NCBI GenBank assembly: GCA_964431545.1 | Contig: CAYSLC010000160.1 | Span: 1 to 12,830, forward strand | DNA: 12,830 nt | From: CAYSLC01 sp964431545 | GTDB taxonomy: Bacteria; Desulfobacterota; Desulfobacteria; Desulfobacterales; JAABSP01 | Reading direction: 5' to 3' | Shown here: piece by piece, positions 12,181-12,830 of the stretch | Layout of the letters: every line of letters begins with the position of its first letter | Position numbering within the stretch: the first letter of the stretch is position 1 | Translations under genes and position numbers: made by a program | Notes under the pieces: model-generated | Told to the model about the DNA's origin: nothing | Database searches by the model: none | The model's input: the letters and a program-made list of their open reading frames with translations, nothing else

Positions 12181-12830
12181 GGCAAACGCCCGGAAAGGGG
12201 ATTTTGCCCCCACGGACCTCCTTCGCCGGTGGCGGGACCAGTGGGAGCCGTCCCTGGCCGCCTGGAGCCGCTTCACCCAACTCGCGGAGCCCCGGTGGTG
12301 CCTCACCGAGGCCGATGAACGGCGGGAGTCCCTCTCGGGGTCCTTCGCCATGATCCGCTTGGCCGACCACGCCGTGGTGGTGAGCCTGCGGCTGGTCCGC
12401 CACCACCGCCTCGGCCGGTTCCCCCGGGAGATCCTGGCCCACGAGATCGGCCACCATGTCCTGGCCCCGGGAGATCTGACCGACAACGGCCGCCTCCTGG
12501 CCCGGATCCGGGCCGGGCTGCCCGGCAAGGAGCCCCTGGCCCCCTTCATCGCCAACCTCTACACGGACCTGATCATCAACGACCGGCTCCAGCGGATCGC
12601 CGGCCTCGACCTCTCCGGCGTCTATCGTACCCTGGGGAATCCGGATCCGGATCCCCTCTGGACCCTCTACATGCGGATCTACGAGATCCTCTGGGGGCTC
12701 CCCCCAAAGACCTTGGCCTCGGAGAAGATCGATGGTAGACTGAGCGGTGATGCCCACCTCGGGGCGCGGGTGATTCGGGCCTACGCCCGGGAGTGGCTCG
12801 ACGGGGCCGGCCGGTTCGCGGCCCTCTGCC
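12173..12830 (+). CDS. HEXXH metallopeptidase-like protein, probably with C-terminal vWA domain (partial, 5' end)
   Basis: This frame is open from GTG 12173 to the window end with no stop, giving 219 residues of the N-terminus. It starts eight bases before the upstream stop, which indicates translational coupling. H90-E-I-G-H94-H is a zincin-type active site. About 35 residues later comes N-L-Y-T-D-L-I-I-N-D-R-L (N128, D132, N136), the same spacing and shape as the N-x-x-x-D-x-x-I-N segment after the HEXXH of DUF2201_N-type putative metallopeptidases. Those are normally followed by a vWA-like domain and encoded beside MoxR ATPases, so the missing C-terminal part is expected to be a vWA domain; that part cannot be seen. 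Predicted role: the metal-binding or protease partner that the ATPase activates. Codon use is as GC-rich as in its two upstream partners. Confidence 0.75.
   Translation, partial: MAKANARKGDFAPTDLLRRWRDQWEPSLAAWSRFTQLAEPRWCLTEADERRESLSGSFAMIRLADHAVVVSLRLVRHHRLGRFPREILAHEIGHHVLAPGDLTDNGRLLARIRAGLPGKEPLAPFIANLYTDLIINDRLQRIAGLDLSGVYRTLGNPDPDPLWTLYMRIYEILWGLPPKTLASEKIDGRLSGDAHLGARVIRAYAREWLDGAGRFAALC

Noticed and set aside
11083..12555. 490-codon - strand open frame opposite the bpX-like and metallopeptidase genes
   Set aside because: Very high GC suppresses stop codons on the opposite strand; the protein is Gly/Pro/Arg-rich with no motif, while the + strand frames carry clear families.

Overview
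The window looks like an accessory-rich stretch of a bacterial chromosome, built from several blocks of different base composition. No ribosomal RNA or other taxonomic marker is present. The mix of genes suggests a Gram-negative environmental bacterium, possibly Desulfobacterota-like: a RAYT transposase with in-frame REP-type peptides, a Uma2 nuclease, a STAS-like protein and a MoxR ternary system. That placement is only an inference.

Region 1 (1-1155, visibly AT-rich, + strand) resembles the remains of an integron cassette array. The tail of an unidentified gene is followed by a small antitoxin-like gene that ends inside an attC-like folded site (249-330). A Uma2-family endonuclease gene follows, and after it comes a second, truncated attC-like half-site at 1127. 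The composition changes abruptly to GC-rich at that half-site.

Region 2 (1220-4773, GC-rich, - strand) is a compact cluster read right to left: an ATP-grasp enzyme, a CocE/NonD-type serine hydrolase and a tiny two-helix membrane protein. Pairing a carboxylate-amine ligase-type enzyme with an acyl hydrolase suggests synthesis and trimming of a small metabolite or peptide.

Region 3 (4872-8163, intermediate GC, - strand) holds a secreted 12-cysteine protein on its own. It also holds a tight three-gene unit: a polytopic membrane protein, a STAS/SpoIIAA-like protein, and a trypsin-like protease fused to a SPOR domain. A terminator-like hairpin follows the protease.

Region 4 (8208-8999, - strand) is a REP-associated tyrosine transposase. 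Its reading frame has been expanded in frame by two inverted REP-type hairpins and a 24-bp tandem array. About 530 bp without a convincing gene follows, ending in a good sigma70-type promoter candidate.

Region 5 (9530-end, very GC-rich, + strand) is a translationally coupled operon: a MoxR-type AAA+ ATPase, a bpX-like protein, and an HEXXH metallopeptidase-like protein cut off by the window edge. It matches the predicted MoxR-vWA-beta-propeller ternary systems. These are thought to be ATP-driven, chaperone-like conflict or stress systems, and this is the most promising system in the window. Its remaining components should lie just beyond the right edge.
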